Shown here in pieces: positions 24,495 through 34,666 of a DNA stretch of 64,000 nt. Location of the stretch: NCBI RefSeq assembly GCF_033283405.1, contig NZ_JAWMQR010000006.1:62001-126000 (forward strand), read 5' to 3'. Below the pieces are notes generated by a model. That model saw only the letters and a list, made by a program, of their open reading frames with translations. It made no database searches and had not been told where the DNA came from. A program made the translations under genes and the position numbers. Position 1 is the first letter of the stretch; each line of letters opens with the position of its first letter. This DNA is from Halioxenophilus sp033283405 (lineage in GTDB: Bacteria > Pseudomonadota > Gammaproteobacteria > Pseudomonadales > Cellvibrionaceae).

Positions 24495-27194
24495 CTAGGC
24501 CAATGCTTGCGCGTCTTGCGCTTGGTTCTGTTCGTCGAGCTGACGGCGGATTTCGGCCTGTAGCTGCTCGCAGTGGTTCGGATCGCTCAGGGGCTCGCCG
24601 TTGAGGTCGGAAATCATAAAGACGTCCTCCACCCGTTCGCCGAGAGTGCTGATGCGGGCGCTGGTGAGGTGGATACCCTGATCGATAAAAATCTGGCCAA
24701 TACGGGCCAACAGGCCGGGGCGGTCGGGGGAGATCACCTCCAGCAGGGTTTGGCCGCTGATCAGGTCGTTATAGATGCCGGTTTGCGTGGGAATACGGAA
24801 ATGTTTCAGCTCTCTTGGCGTGCGCCGGTGGATGCTGGCCGAGTCGTCGGTCTGCATGGCCAATTCCCGGTTGAGCACGGTTTTGATCTTGTTCAGGCGG
24901 ATAAGGTCGTTGCCGATGGCGCGACCATGCTGGTCGAGCACATAGTAGTGGTCCACCGACACTCCCGAATCAGACTCGTAAATACGTGCCTCCTGAATGT
25001 TGAGGTTCAGGTGGTCCAGGGTGGAGGCCGTGGTGGCGAACACGTTTTTCCGATTCTGGGTGCGGATGAATATCTGGGTGGCACCCTCGGTGTGAAAGCT
25101 GGTGGAGGTGTTAAAGGCAATGACGATATCGGCCTCTTCCGCCTCCAGTACCGCCGCCGTCTGCCAGGCGATATCCAGGTGGTGCTCGCGAATAAAGTAG
25201 TCGTCGTTGATGTCGCCCCATACCGCCCGCACCTGGGCTTCGGAGATGGATCGGTCGGCCAGCTTGAACAGTGCCAGCTGCTGAGTCTCGTCGACGATAT
25301 CCTGGCGGTCAACGGGGTTCTCCAGGCCGCGGCGCAGCACGCGCTTGGTCTCCATGTAGAGCTGGCGCAGAAGCGATGCCCGCCAGTTGTTCCAGATATT
25401 GGGGTTGGTGGCGTTCATGTCGGCCACCGTCAGGGTGTAGAGGTAGTCCAGGTGTTCCTGGTCACCCACCTCCAGGGCAAAGTTGCGTACCACCTCCGGG
25501 TCGGCGATATCCTCTTTTTGCGATACCGACGACATCTTCAGATGCTGCTCCACCAGCCAGACAACTAAATTGGTGTCTCTGCGCGTTAACTTGTGGCGTT
25601 TGCAGAAGGCTTTGAGGTCTTTGGCGCCCAGCAGTGAGTGGTCGCCGCCCCGGCCTTTGCCGATATCGTGATAGAGCCCGGCCAATACCAGCAGCTCCTG
25701 TTTGCGCAGGTTGCGGTAGATGTGATGGGCAATGGGAAATCGGTTTTTGGCCTCGCTGTCGCCAAAGGTGTGAATGTGCTTAATAACGTGCAGGGTGTGG
25801 GCATCCACGGTGTAGATGTGGAACAGGTCGTGTTGCATCTGCCCGGTGATGCGGCCAAATTCGGGCAAATAGCGGCCCAGTACGCCGTAGCGGGTCATGC
25901 GCTTGAGCACGGTGAACAGATCGAAGGGCGACTTGAGCAGGCGGTAGAAGAGCTCAATGTGCAGTGGCTTGTTGCGGTAGTTTTCGTCGATCAGATCGCG
26001 GTTTTCGCGGATCAGGCGAATGGTGGCGGCGCGCACCCCCTGAATATGGGGCATCGAGCCCATCAAGACGAAGATCTCGAGCAGCGCCGAGGGTGACTCT
26101 TCAAACACCTTGGGATGGGTCACTTCAATGTAGTTGTTGGCCAGCCGGAAGCGTTCGTTGATGGGGGTGATTTTCTGATACTCATCCTTGTGCAGGATGG
26201 CCTCGCTCAAGTACTGTAAAATCACATCGTTCAGTTCGCGCAGTGACAGCACCACCCGGTAGTACCAGTGCATAAACTGCTCGACCGCCAGCCGTTTCTC
26301 GGAGTTGCTGTAGCCGAACATCACCGCCAATTCGGTTTGGTAGTTGAACAGCAATCGCTCTTCGGAGCGCCCGGCCAGCAGGTGCAGGCCATAGCGCACC
26401 CGCCAGAGGAACTCCTGGCCTCCGTGTAACACGGCCAATTCGCGGGCGGTAATGAAGTTTTGCCCTTCCAGGTCGGCCAGGGTTTCGATACCGAAAAAGC
26501 GTTTGGTTACCCAGCAGATGGTTTGTATGTCGCGTAAGCCGCCGGGGGCATTTTTGATATTAGGCTCAAGGTTGTATTCGGTGAAGTTGTACTTCTTGTG
26601 GCGCTTCTCCTGCTCCGCCAGTTTGGCGGTGAAGAAGGCCTCTGCCGGCCAGATTTTATCGGGGCCAACGGCGGCTTTGAGACCGGCCGCCAGCCCCTTG
26701 GGGCCGACAATGGTGCGGCACTCCATCATGTTGGTGACGATGGTGATGTCGTCCTTGGCCAGGCGGGTACACTGCTCCAGAGTGCGTACACTGTGGCCGA
26801 TATCGAGGCCGATATCCCACAGCAGCATGACAAAGGCTTCAATATTATGTGCCTGGGATTCAATACACTCCTCCTCAAAGAGGATGAGGATGTCGATATC
26901 CGAGTGGGGGTGCAGCTCTTTGCGGCCATAGCCACCCACCGCCAACAGGCCGCACTGTTCGGTCCATAGGAACTGGTGCCAGGCGTAGTGCAGCATGCAG
27001 TCGACAAACATGGCGCGCTCGCTAACCAGTGAGCGGATGCTGGCACCGTCCCAAAAACGCTTGTTGAAGTGGGCGTCGGCCGCCGCCAGGGCATCTTTGA
27101 ATATAGTGACCCGCTCCTGGCTGTTGGCCAGGTTTTGCCGAAACTTCTCCTGGTCAAAAAATACCAGGGGTGACTCAAAATAGGGGGGCTGCAC
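24495..27194 (-). CDS. glnD: PII uridylyltransferase/uridylyl-removing enzyme
   Basis: An 899-residue GlnD. The nucleotidyltransferase domain has GGYGRKELHPHSDIDILIL with the catalytic acidic pair; the HD hydrolase domain has AGLYHDIGKGRGGDHSLLG; two ACT domains occupy the last 200 residues (VISPDRPGLLARIGQIF). It reads glutamine and sets PII (GlnB) uridylylation. The GTG at 27194 overlaps the map stop (TAGTG), the basis for the start; upstream in-frame codons are antisense-like. It is followed by dapC. Confidence 0.95.
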   Translation of the reverse strand: MQPPYFESPLVFFDQEKFRQNLANSQERVTIFKDALAAADAHFNKRFWDGASIRSLVSERAMFVDCMLHYAWHQFLWTEQCGLLAVGGYGRKELHPHSDIDILILFEEECIESQAHNIEAFVMLLWDIGLDIGHSVRTLEQCTRLAKDDITIVTNMMECRTIVGPKGLAAGLKAAVGPDKIWPAEAFFTAKLAEQEKRHKKYNFTEYNLEPNIKNAPGGLRDIQTICWVTKRFFGIETLADLEGQNFITARELAVLHGGQEFLWRVRYGLHLLAGRSEERLLFNYQTELAVMFGYSNSEKRLAVEQFMHWYYRVVLSLRELNDVILQYLSEAILHKDEYQKITPINERFRLANNYIEVTHPKVFEESPSALLEIFVLMGSMPHIQGVRAATIRLIRENRDLIDENYRNKPLHIELFYRLLKSPFDLFTVLKRMTRYGVLGRYLPEFGRITGQMQHDLFHIYTVDAHTLHVIKHIHTFGDSEAKNRFPIAHHIYRNLRKQELLVLAGLYHDIGKGRGGDHSLLGAKDLKAFCKRHKLTRRDTNLVVWLVEQHLKMSSVSQKEDIADPEVVRNFALEVGDQEHLDYLYTLTVADMNATNPNIWNNWRASLLRQLYMETKRVLRRGLENPVDRQDIVDETQQLALFKLADRSISEAQVRAVWGDINDDYFIREHHLDIAWQTAAVLEAEEADIVIAFNTSTSFHTEGATQIFIRTQNRKNVFATTASTLDHLNLNIQEARIYESDSGVSVDHYYVLDQHGRAIGNDLIRLNKIKTVLNRELAMQTDDSASIHRRTPRELKHFRIPTQTGIYNDLISGQTLLEVISPDRPGLLARIGQIFIDQGIHLTSARISTLGERVEDVFMISDLNGEPLSDPNHCEQLQAEIRRQLDEQNQAQDAQALA

Positions 27195-27967
27195 TAAAAG
27201 CTTTCCTCGCGACGGGCGGTCAATACCTCTACGCCATCTGCGGTGACCGCCAGAGTATGCTCCCATTGGGCGCTCAAGCGGCCGTCACGAGTCTCCACCG
27301 TCCAGCCATCTTTCTTCAATTTGGTTTGTGCTTTGCCGGCATTGATCATGGGCTCAATGGTGAAGGTCATCCCTTCCACCAGCTCCATGCCGGTGCCGGG
27401 CCGGCCGTAGTGCAGCACCTGGGGCTCTTCATGAAACTCCAGGCCGATGCCGTGGCCACAATATTCGCGCACCACCGAGTAGTAGTTCTTCTCGGCGTGG
27501 GTTTGTATGACGTGGCCGATGTCGCCCAGACGGGTGCCGGGGCGTACCAGCTCAATACCTTTATAGAGGCACTCCTGAGTGATCTGCACCAGCCGCTCAG
27601 CGTGGGGGGCGATTTTACCGACGGCGAACATCTTACTGGTGTCGCCGTGGAAGCCATTGTGAATGACGGTGATATCCAGGTTGACGATGTCGCCCTCTTT
27701 TAGCACTTTCTTCTCGGAGGGAATGCCGTGACAAACCACCTGGTTGATGGAAGTGCAGATCGACTTGGGGAAGCCTTTGTAGTTGAGGGGCGCAGGAATG
27801 GCTTTCAGCTCCTGCACGATAAAGTCGTGGCAGAGTCGGTCGAGCTCGCCGGTGGTAACCCCCGGTTTAACGTAGGGGGCGATCATTTCCAGTACTTCCG
27901 CTGCCATGCGGCCGGCCACTCGCATCTGGGCTAACTGCTCGGGCGTCTTAAGCGAGATATTGCTCAT
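27194..27967 (-). CDS. map: Type I methionine aminopeptidase
   Basis: A 257-residue enzyme that removes the initiator Met. Metal ligands are in NLDITVIHNGFHGDTSKMF (two Asp), GHGIGLEFHEEPQ (His), FTIEPMIN (Glu) and SAQWEHTLAVT (Glu). Its first part is SNISLKTPEQLAQMRVAGRM. It is divergent from rpsB, the standard map-rpsB arrangement, and its stop overlaps the glnD start. Confidence 0.96.
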   Translation of the reverse strand: MSNISLKTPEQLAQMRVAGRMAAEVLEMIAPYVKPGVTTGELDRLCHDFIVQELKAIPAPLNYKGFPKSICTSINQVVCHGIPSEKKVLKEGDIVNLDITVIHNGFHGDTSKMFAVGKIAPHAERLVQITQECLYKGIELVRPGTRLGDIGHVIQTHAEKNYYSVVREYCGHGIGLEFHEEPQVLHYGRPGTGMELVEGMTFTIEPMINAGKAQTKLKKDGWTVETRDGRLSAQWEHTLAVTADGVEVLTARREESF

Positions 27968-28441
27968 AGGGTTTCTAAATAGTCGTTTTATGTTTCATGG
28001 GGCGATCGATGGCGCCGTCAGAGGGGCGGGGAATCGATGGCTGCTTTGCGTTTAAATCAATGCTTTACGTGCAAACAAAATAGGTGGGCGGCACCCAAAT
28101 AGACCAGAGATTGTAAACCATGGGTGGCGCTATCGATAGTAACTGGCCCGAAGCCGGGCATAAAAGAAAACTATCAGTAGTCACTACGGATGTATCTCCA
28201 TTTGCGCTGTGTGGCTTTAGACGGCTTATCTTAGAGTGGTATTGGTGGGCGCGTTGTGGTATAAAGCGCGCCTCGTTTTGGGTGGTGCGGGGTTTTCGTG
28301 CTGCTCAGGCGACATTAAAGGTAACTAATCGTCACACATATACCGGCACAATCGCCTGGGTGCTCCCGGTCAGCTATCCGCTCTGGGAGTTGGCGCTTTG
28401 GGGTATATGGAGGCCTAACCCAAGACAATCAGGAATTCAAA
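27968..28441. other. Divergent map-rpsB intergenic region with rpsB leader
   Basis: A 474-bp spacer holding both promoters. TATAAA near 28260 may be a -10 element for rpsB; I could not place a convincing -35. The 180 bp before rpsB, which should be the transcribed leader, may fold for S2 autoregulation, known for rpsB in E. coli, but no conserved structure was verified. Confidence 0.4.
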
Positions 28442-29191
28442 ATGCCACAAGTAAGCATGCGCGATATGCTGCAGGCCGGTGTCCACTTTGGCCACCAGAC
28501 CCGCTACTGGAACCCCAAAATGAACCGTTTCATCTTCGGGGCCCGCAACAAGATTCACATCATCAACCTTGAGTACACTGCTCCAGCTTTCAACGAAGCC
28601 CTGGAAATTGTGCGTAAAATGGCCACCACCAAGAAGAAGATTCTGTTTGTGGGTACCAAACGCGCCGCCCAGAAGAGCATTCGTGAGCAGGCTGAACGCG
28701 CTGGCCAGCCTTACGTTAGCCACCGTTGGTTGGGTGGTATGCTGACCAACTACAAGACCATCCGTGCTTCTATCCGTCGCTACCGTGAGCTTGAGGCTCA
28801 AAGCCAGGACGGTACTTTCGAAAAGTTGACCAAAAAAGAGGCCCTGATGCGCACCCGAACCATGGAGAAGCTTGAGCGCTCCATCGGTGGTATTAAAGAT
28901 ATGGGTGGTCTGCCCGATGCGCTGTTCGTTATCGATGTTGAGCACGAGCGTATCGCCATTCAGGAAGCCAACAAGCTGGGCATTCCGGTTATTGGTGTGG
29001 TTGATACCAACAGCAGCCCGGAAGGTGTTGATTACGTTATCCCTGGTAACGACGATGCTATTCGCGCAATCAAACTCTACACCAGTGCTATTGCCGACGC
29101 CTGTTTAGAAGGTGCAGCCAACAGCCAAGCGCCAGCCAAAGACGAGTACGTTGAAGCTGACGATGGTGAGCCCGCCGCCGCAGGCGAGTAA
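28442..29191 (+). CDS. rpsB: 30S ribosomal protein S2
   Basis: A 249-residue S2. It starts MPQVSMRDMLQAGVHFGHQT, has TRYWNPKMNRFIFGARN, HRWLGGMLTNYKTIRASI and VDTNSSPEGVDYVIPGNDDA, all S2 signatures. The C-terminal tail is acidic. It is first in the rpsB-tsf run, with tsf 140 bp downstream. Confidence 0.98.
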   Translation: MPQVSMRDMLQAGVHFGHQTRYWNPKMNRFIFGARNKIHIINLEYTAPAFNEALEIVRKMATTKKKILFVGTKRAAQKSIREQAERAGQPYVSHRWLGGMLTNYKTIRASIRRYRELEAQSQDGTFEKLTKKEALMRTRTMEKLERSIGGIKDMGGLPDALFVIDVEHERIAIQEANKLGIPVIGVVDTNSSPEGVDYVIPGNDDAIRAIKLYTSAIADACLEGAANSQAPAKDEYVEADDGEPAAAGE

Positions 29192-29331
29192 GCCTCTGCC
29201 GCAGCGTCCGCTGTCATATGGGTGGCATGTGGGCGCGCTATAAACCGGCACAGCCAAAATAGAGTCAGCAAGAGGGGCGCATAGCCCCTTTTGTTTAACA
29301 AACAACCAATTCTTTACATGAGGATAGGACA

Positions 29332-30207
29332 ATGGCAGCTTTTTCTGCAGCCTTGGTAAAAGATCTCCGTGAGCGTACCGGCCTGGGTATGATGGAGTGT
29401 AAAAAAGCATTGACTGAAGCCGATGGCGATATCGAACTGGCCATTGAGAACCTGCGTAAGGCCAGTGGCCTGAAAGCCGCCAAGAAAGCCGACCGTACCG
29501 CCGCAGATGGCGTTGTGGCTGCCCGCGTTGCCGAAGATGGCAGCTACGCGATTGTTCTGGAAGTGAACAGTGAAACCGACTTCGTCGCCCGTGACGAAGG
29601 CTTCCTGGGATTCGTGGGCACCGTGCTGGATAAATCCTTTGCTGATAAGCAAACCGATATCGCCGCCCTGATGGCTGGTGAGTTGGAAGATGCCCGCGAG
29701 AAGCTGGTACAGAAAATTGGTGAGAATATCACCGTACGTCGTATCTCTTTGGTGGAAGCCAATGGCGGTGCCGTAGGTATCTATGTTCACTCCAACAACC
29801 GTATCGCTTCCGCAGTACAGGTCTCCAACCAGGACTCAGATCTGGCCAAAGAGATCGCCATGCACGTGGCCGCGGTTAACCCACGGGTGAACAAGCCGGA
29901 AGATATGCCGCAAGAACTGCTGGAAAAAGAGAAAGAGATCATCAAGGCTCAGCCTGACATGGCTGGTAAGCCAGACAACATCGTTGAGAAGATGATGGTT
30001 GGCCGTATCAACAAGTTCTTGAAAGAGAGCAGCCTGGTACAGCAACCTTTCGTTAAGAATCCCGATGTGACCGTTGGTCAGCTGGCGAAAGATGCCGGCG
30101 CCGATGTGGTTGGCTTTATTCGCCTGGAAGTGGGCGAGGGTATCGAAAAAGAGGTGGTGGATTTCGCCGCTGAGGTAGCTGCTCAGGTAGAAGCCTCCAA
30201 GTCTTAA
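29332..30207 (+). CDS. tsf: Elongation factor Ts
   Basis: A 291-residue EF-Ts, the exchange factor for EF-Tu. The N-terminal part has LVKDLRERTGLGMMECKKAL and a two-fold core follows, with SETDFVARDEGFLGF and VEANGGAVGIYVHSNNRIAS. Length agrees with E. coli Ts (283). A terminator follows at 30264, so pyrH may have its own promoter. Confidence 0.98.
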   Translation: MAAFSAALVKDLRERTGLGMMECKKALTEADGDIELAIENLRKASGLKAAKKADRTAADGVVAARVAEDGSYAIVLEVNSETDFVARDEGFLGFVGTVLDKSFADKQTDIAALMAGELEDAREKLVQKIGENITVRRISLVEANGGAVGIYVHSNNRIASAVQVSNQDSDLAKEIAMHVAAVNPRVNKPEDMPQELLEKEKEIIKAQPDMAGKPDNIVEKMMVGRINKFLKESSLVQQPFVKNPDVTVGQLAKDAGADVVGFIRLEVGEGIEKEVVDFAAEVAAQVEASKS

Positions 30208-30263
30208 GTGACGCCCATTAAGGTTGCGGGTGCCGCTATCGCTACGGTGCCTGGCCCGTACCT

Positions 30264-30295
30264 AAAAAAGGAAAGCTCTGCTTTCCTTTTTTTTT
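30264..30295 (+). terminator. tsf: tsf terminator
   Basis: GGAAAGC (30270-30276) pairs with GCTTTCC (30280-30286), with A run before and nine T after. It divides rpsB-tsf from pyrH-frr. Confidence 0.9.
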
Positions 30296-30446
30296 GCCCG
30301 GTGCTCAGCGATGAGTGGCTGTGGTTGGCGTGTCTTAAGCTTTACGAAATGTTTGGAATCATACAAGTTAAAGACAATTGGCTTGTGAAATTGAGCTGGC
30401 TTCCTGGTACACTGCGCTCAATTTTTATTTGGTGGAGCAGAAAAGG

Positions 30447-31187
30447 ATGCCGTCGGCCCGGGATAAAAAATACAAACGTATATTGTTAAAGCTCAGTGGT
30501 GAGCAACTGATGGGCGAAGAGGGGTTCGGCATTGACCCCAAAGTACTCGATAAAATGGCGCTGGAGATTGGCCAGCTGGTCGGTATCGGTGTTCAGGTCG
30601 GGCTGGTGATTGGTGGTGGTAACCTGTTTCGCGGCGCGGCCTTGAGTGCAGCTGGTCTCGACCGGGTCACTGGTGATCATATGGGTATGTTGGCCACTGT
30701 GATGAATGCTCTGGCCATGCGCGACGCATTGGAGCGCTCTAATATTAGCTGCAGTGTGATGTCGGCGATTCCCATGAGCGGTATTGTCGAGCACTACGAC
30801 CGCCGCCGGGCAATTCGCTTTTTGGAGGCCGGTGAAGTGGTGATTTTTGCCGCGGGTACCGGTAATCCATTTTTTACCACCGATTCAGCCGCCTGTTTAC
30901 GGGGTATCGAGGTTGAGGCCGATCTGGTGTTGAAGGCCACCAAGGTGGATGGCGTCTACACCGCCGACCCAATGTTGGATCCCACCGCCGTGAAATACGA
31001 TCGCCTCAGCTTTGATGAGGTGCTGGCTAAGAAACTGGGCGTGATGGACCTGACCGCAATCTGCCTGTGTCGCGAGCACGACCTGCCGGTCCGGGTTTTC
31101 CAAATGGACAAGGTCGGCGCACTGTTGAACATCATTACTGGAGGTTCTGAGGGCACGCTTATTGAAGAGAGCAGAGCCTCCGCGTGA
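30447..31187 (+). CDS. pyrH: UMP kinase
   Basis: A 246-residue amino-acid-kinase-fold UMP kinase (UMP to UDP). RILLKLSGEQLMG starts the fold, VIGGGNLFRGAALSA and GTGNPFFTTDSAACLRGIEV are the family motifs, and VDGVYTADP is the nucleotide end. The ATG at 30447 has AAAGG directly upstream; an in-frame start at 30378 would add 23 residues with no similarity. It is followed by frr. Confidence 0.97.
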   Translation: MPSARDKKYKRILLKLSGEQLMGEEGFGIDPKVLDKMALEIGQLVGIGVQVGLVIGGGNLFRGAALSAAGLDRVTGDHMGMLATVMNALAMRDALERSNISCSVMSAIPMSGIVEHYDRRRAIRFLEAGEVVIFAAGTGNPFFTTDSAACLRGIEVEADLVLKATKVDGVYTADPMLDPTAVKYDRLSFDEVLAKKLGVMDLTAICLCREHDLPVRVFQMDKVGALLNIITGGSEGTLIEESRASA

Positions 31188-31221
31188 GCCTGCGTGCCAA
31201 TAGAGTTGGAGAATTACACCC

Positions 31222-31779
31222 ATGATCAATGAGATAAAAAAGGACGCTGAAGACCGGATGGGAAAGTCGGTCGAAGCGCTTGGACACAACTTCAATAAAA
31301 TCCGCACCGGCCGGGCACACCCGAGCCTGTTGGACGGTATCACCATCAACTACTACGGTAGCGATACCCCATTGAGCCAGGCCGCCAACGTCAGCGTTCT
31401 TGATGCCCGCACCCTCTCCATCAGCGCCTGGGACAGATCCCTGGTGCCTGAAATTGAAAAAGCGATTATGAAATCGGACCTGGGTTTGAATCCTTCCACC
31501 ACCGGTGAGCTGATTCGCATCCCGATGCCGGCGCTGACGGAAGAGACCCGTAAAGGATTTATCAAAACCGCTCGTGCCGAGGCGGAGCAAGCTCGGGTTT
31601 CCATCCGCAATATTCGCCGCGATGCCATCAGTGAGTTGAAAAACCTGCAGAAAGAGAAGGAGATCAGTGAGGACGACGAGCGTCGCGCCGCCGACGAGGT
31701 CCAGAAAATCACTGATAAATATATCGCCAAGGTCGATAGCGCCCTGGCTGATAAAGAAAAGGACTTAATGGAAATATAA
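31222..31779 (+). CDS. frr: Ribosome recycling factor
   Basis: A 185-residue RRF, which splits post-termination ribosomes with EF-G. It has FNKIRTGRAHPSLLDGITI, the loop domain SIWDRSLVPEIEKAI-like segment, and RDAISELKNLQKEKEISEDD in the long helix bundle. Length is the same as E. coli RRF. It is followed at 35 bp by uppS. Confidence 0.98.
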   Translation: MINEIKKDAEDRMGKSVEALGHNFNKIRTGRAHPSLLDGITINYYGSDTPLSQAANVSVLDARTLSISAWDRSLVPEIEKAIMKSDLGLNPSTTGELIRIPMPALTEETRKGFIKTARAEAEQARVSIRNIRRDAISELKNLQKEKEISEDDERRAADEVQKITDKYIAKVDSALADKEKDLMEI

Positions 31780-31814
31780 ACGTTGCGCAGTGCCGTAACG
31801 TGGAAGAGGTAGGC

Positions 31815-32552
31815 GTGACGATAGAACCATTGAAGCACGTTGCCATAATAATGGATGGCAACAACCGCTGGGCAAAACAGCGTGGCATGCTTGGTAGTAG
31901 TGGCCACAAGGCGGGTGTGGAGCGTATCCGTGATGTGCTGACCGCCTGCACCGACCATAAAATCGAAGTGATTACCCTGTTCGCTTTCAGTAGCGAGAAC
32001 TGGCGCCGCCCGCCAAAAGAGGTAGAGGCATTGATGGGGCTCTTCCTCAGCTATCTGCGCCGAGAGGCGAAAAAGCTCAATAAAGAAGGTGTGAGAATTC
32101 GTATCATCGGTGATCGCACTCGCTTTAGTGGCCGTATACAGCAAGCCATCGCCGATGCCGAGTCGATTGCCAATAGCGGCGACCGAACCTTGGTGATTGC
32201 AGCCGATTACGGTGGCAAGTGGGATATCGCCAACGCCTGTAAGCAGCTGGCCGAACAGGTAGCCAAGGGCGAATTGGCGCCTGAGGCCATCGACGAAGAG
32301 CTGCTTAATCAATACACCAGCCTGGCCGATATGCCGCCTGTGGATCTGTTGATTCGCACCGGTGGTGAGCTGCGCATCAGTAATTTTCTGTTGTGGCAGT
32401 GTGCCTACGCTGAGTTCTATTTCACCGACGTCTTTTGGCCCGATTTTGATGCCGCTGAGCTGAAAAAGGCCGTCGATAGCTTCTATACTCGCCAGCGCCG
32501 TTTTGGTGGCCGTGTGGAAGATCAAAAGAGTTCGGGGATCGCGAGTGCTTAA
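31815..32552 (+). CDS. uppS: Undecaprenyl diphosphate synthase
   Basis: A 245-residue cis-prenyltransferase that makes C55-PP for cell-wall and O-antigen carriers. AIIMDGNNRWAKQRG is the catalytic N-terminal motif, FSSENWRRPPKEV and RTGGELRISNFLLWQ are the family signatures. The GTG at 31815 has GAGGTAGG just upstream; GTG at 31800 is an alternative. Its end overlaps cdsA by 8 bp. Confidence 0.95.
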   Translation: MTIEPLKHVAIIMDGNNRWAKQRGMLGSSGHKAGVERIRDVLTACTDHKIEVITLFAFSSENWRRPPKEVEALMGLFLSYLRREAKKLNKEGVRIRIIGDRTRFSGRIQQAIADAESIANSGDRTLVIAADYGGKWDIANACKQLAEQVAKGELAPEAIDEELLNQYTSLADMPPVDLLIRTGGELRISNFLLWQCAYAEFYFTDVFWPDFDAAELKKAVDSFYTRQRRFGGRVEDQKSSGIASA

Positions 32553-33384
32553 GCAAAGAGTCATGAGTGCCGTGGTTATGGCACTGGTGTTTCTGGGTGT
32601 CCTGTTCTATCTACCGCCGGGTGGTTTTCTTATCTTCATCTCCCTGGGCACCGCTGTCGGTGCCTGGGAGTGGGCCAACCTGGCAGGTATCTCCATTCGT
32701 TACAAGAAAGCAGGCTATCTGCTCCTCGTGGCGGCCCTGGTACTCCTCTGCAGCTGGTTTCTGGCGGTGGACACCCACTTCACCTTGCACAATGAAGCCG
32801 GTCTTAAATCCCTCTTTTTGATAGCGCTGTTTTGGTGGTGTGTTGCTCTGCTGTGGGTGCAGGGCTATCCCTCCAGTTCCATTTTATGGGGCTCCACCCC
32901 GGTCCGCCTGGTGATGGGAGTGTTTGTCCTGGTGCCTACCTGGATCGGTTTGCTCTATATTCGGACCCTGGATCAAGGCAGTTGGCTGGTGCTGCTATTG
33001 GTGGCGGCGGTCTCCTTTGCCGATATTGGCGCCTATTTCACTGGAAAGCTGATTGGTAAGCGCCGACTGGCAGCTTCGGTTAGCCCTGGTAAATCCTGGG
33101 AGGGCTTTTTGGGCGGCTTTGCGGCCAGCCTGTTGCTGGCGGGGGTTGTTGGCCATTTTTGGGCTCCGTCGGATCGCCTTTGGATGCTGCTGTTGGTGGC
33201 TCCCGCCGCGCTTATTTCCGTGCTGGGTGATCTACTCGAAAGCATGGTTAAGCGCCACCGCGGTGTCAAAGACAGCGGTCTGATTCTGCCTGGACACGGT
33301 GGGGTTTTGGATCGAGTTGATGGTATGACCGCCGCAGTACCGGTGTTCGCGTTCATTCTGTTGATCTCTGGGATGCGTTTTTAA
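32545..33384 (+). CDS. cdsA: Phosphatidate cytidylyltransferase
   Basis: A 279-residue membrane enzyme that makes CDP-diacylglycerol from phosphatidate and CTP. About eight membrane helices; SFADIGAYFTGKLIGKRRLA and VKDSGLILPGHGGVLDRVDG are the catalytic signatures. The GTG start at 32545, with CGGGGA upstream, matches the LKxRxxSA start of E. coli CdsA. It overlaps uppS by 8 bp, so translation is coupled. Confidence 0.95.
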   Translation: MLKQRVMSAVVMALVFLGVLFYLPPGGFLIFISLGTAVGAWEWANLAGISIRYKKAGYLLLVAALVLLCSWFLAVDTHFTLHNEAGLKSLFLIALFWWCVALLWVQGYPSSSILWGSTPVRLVMGVFVLVPTWIGLLYIRTLDQGSWLVLLLVAAVSFADIGAYFTGKLIGKRRLAASVSPGKSWEGFLGGFAASLLLAGVVGHFWAPSDRLWMLLLVAPAALISVLGDLLESMVKRHRGVKDSGLILPGHGGVLDRVDGMTAAVPVFAFILLISGMRF

Positions 33385-33429
33385 AGACGGTTGCAGTGTC
33401 AGCTGTATGACCGGTCATAGGACAAATTA

Positions 33430-34647
33430 ATGCAAAAAATTACCTTATTGGGCTCTACCGGATCGATTGGTCGCAGTGCGCTGGACGTTATCAGTCGCCA
33501 TCCCGATGCCTACCAGGTATTTGCGTTAACGGCAAACAGCAATGTCGAACTGCTGGTGGCCCAGTGCCAGCAGTTTCGACCGGCGGTCGCGGTTATCAAG
33601 GATGACACGCTTGTCGATCAGCTTGCGGAGCGGCTGCAGGCGCTCTCGTTAGCGACTGTGGTGTTGTCTGGTGAAGCCGGTCTTTGCCAGGTGAGTAATG
33701 CCAATGAGGTCGATACCGTACTGGCGGCCATTGTGGGGGCGGCTGGCCTGGAGCCAACCCTGGCGGCGGTTAAGTCCGGCAAACGGGTACTGCTGGCCAA
33801 CAAAGAGTCGCTGGTAATGGCCGGTGGTCTGTTTATGGATGCCGTTGCCACCAATGGTTGCACTTTGTTGCCCATTGATAGTGAACATAATGCTATCTTC
33901 CAATGTCTACCCAGGAACTTCGGGCCTCTGGCCGAGGTGGGTGTCGAACGTATTCTGCTGACTGCATCGGGTGGGCCATTTCGCACCACCCCCTTGGAGC
34001 AGCTGCTATCGGTTACTCCCGATCAGGCCTGTGCCCACCCTAATTGGTCCATGGGACGGAAGATTTCGGTCGATTCCGCCACCATGATGAATAAAGGCCT
34101 GGAGCTGATTGAAGCCTGCTGGCTGTTTGATGCCAAGCCCGAACAGGTGCAGGTGGTGATCCACCCGCAGAGTGTGATCCACTCGATGGTGCAGTACACC
34201 GATGGCTCAGTATTGGCGCAGATGGGCAACCCGGATATGCGCACCCCCATCGCTCATGCTTTGGCCTGGCCAAGTCGAATTGACTCCGGGGTTGAGCCGC
34301 TCGATCTGTTCGCGGTGGCCAGGCTCGATTTCGAGCCGCCGGATCTGCGCCGTTTTCCCTGTCTGCGGCTGGCGATGCAGGCGGCAGAGGCGGGCAACAC
34401 CATGGCGGCGGTGGTGAATGCCGCCAATGAGGTGGCTGTGGAGGCCTTTTTGCAGGAGCGTATCGGCTATATGGCGATTGCTGAGGTGATCGAGGCGACG
34501 GTCGAGCGGGTGGCTATGCCGGTGGCGAAGGATCTGGAGACGGTAAAAGCGGTGGATTTGCAGGCGCGAGCCAAAGCGGCAGAGGTAATTGTCCGGGGTC
34601 GTCAAACGATAGGGGTTCCTCTGGCAGGACTGGAACCCGCTCCCTAA
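33430..34647 (+). CDS. dxr: 1-deoxy-D-xylulose 5-phosphate reductoisomerase
   Basis: A 405-residue enzyme of the MEP isoprenoid pathway, turning DXP into MEP with NADPH. GSTGSIGRSALDVISRHPD is the NADPH site, LLANKESLVMAGGLF the catalytic region, LLPIDSEHNAIFQCL the metal site, and GRKISVDSATMMNKGLE a further active-site motif. C55 precursor supply by dxr and use by uppS lie together here. Confidence 0.97.
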   Translation: MQKITLLGSTGSIGRSALDVISRHPDAYQVFALTANSNVELLVAQCQQFRPAVAVIKDDTLVDQLAERLQALSLATVVLSGEAGLCQVSNANEVDTVLAAIVGAAGLEPTLAAVKSGKRVLLANKESLVMAGGLFMDAVATNGCTLLPIDSEHNAIFQCLPRNFGPLAEVGVERILLTASGGPFRTTPLEQLLSVTPDQACAHPNWSMGRKISVDSATMMNKGLELIEACWLFDAKPEQVQVVIHPQSVIHSMVQYTDGSVLAQMGNPDMRTPIAHALAWPSRIDSGVEPLDLFAVARLDFEPPDLRRFPCLRLAMQAAEAGNTMAAVVNAANEVAVEAFLQERIGYMAIAEVIEATVERVAMPVAKDLETVKAVDLQARAKAAEVIVRGRQTIGVPLAGLEPAP

Positions 34648-34666
34648 CTCAATTGTAGAACTTGCT

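Noticed and set aside
31353..32564. 403-codon frame antisense to frr and uppS
   Set aside because: Spans two well-supported plus genes and their junction.
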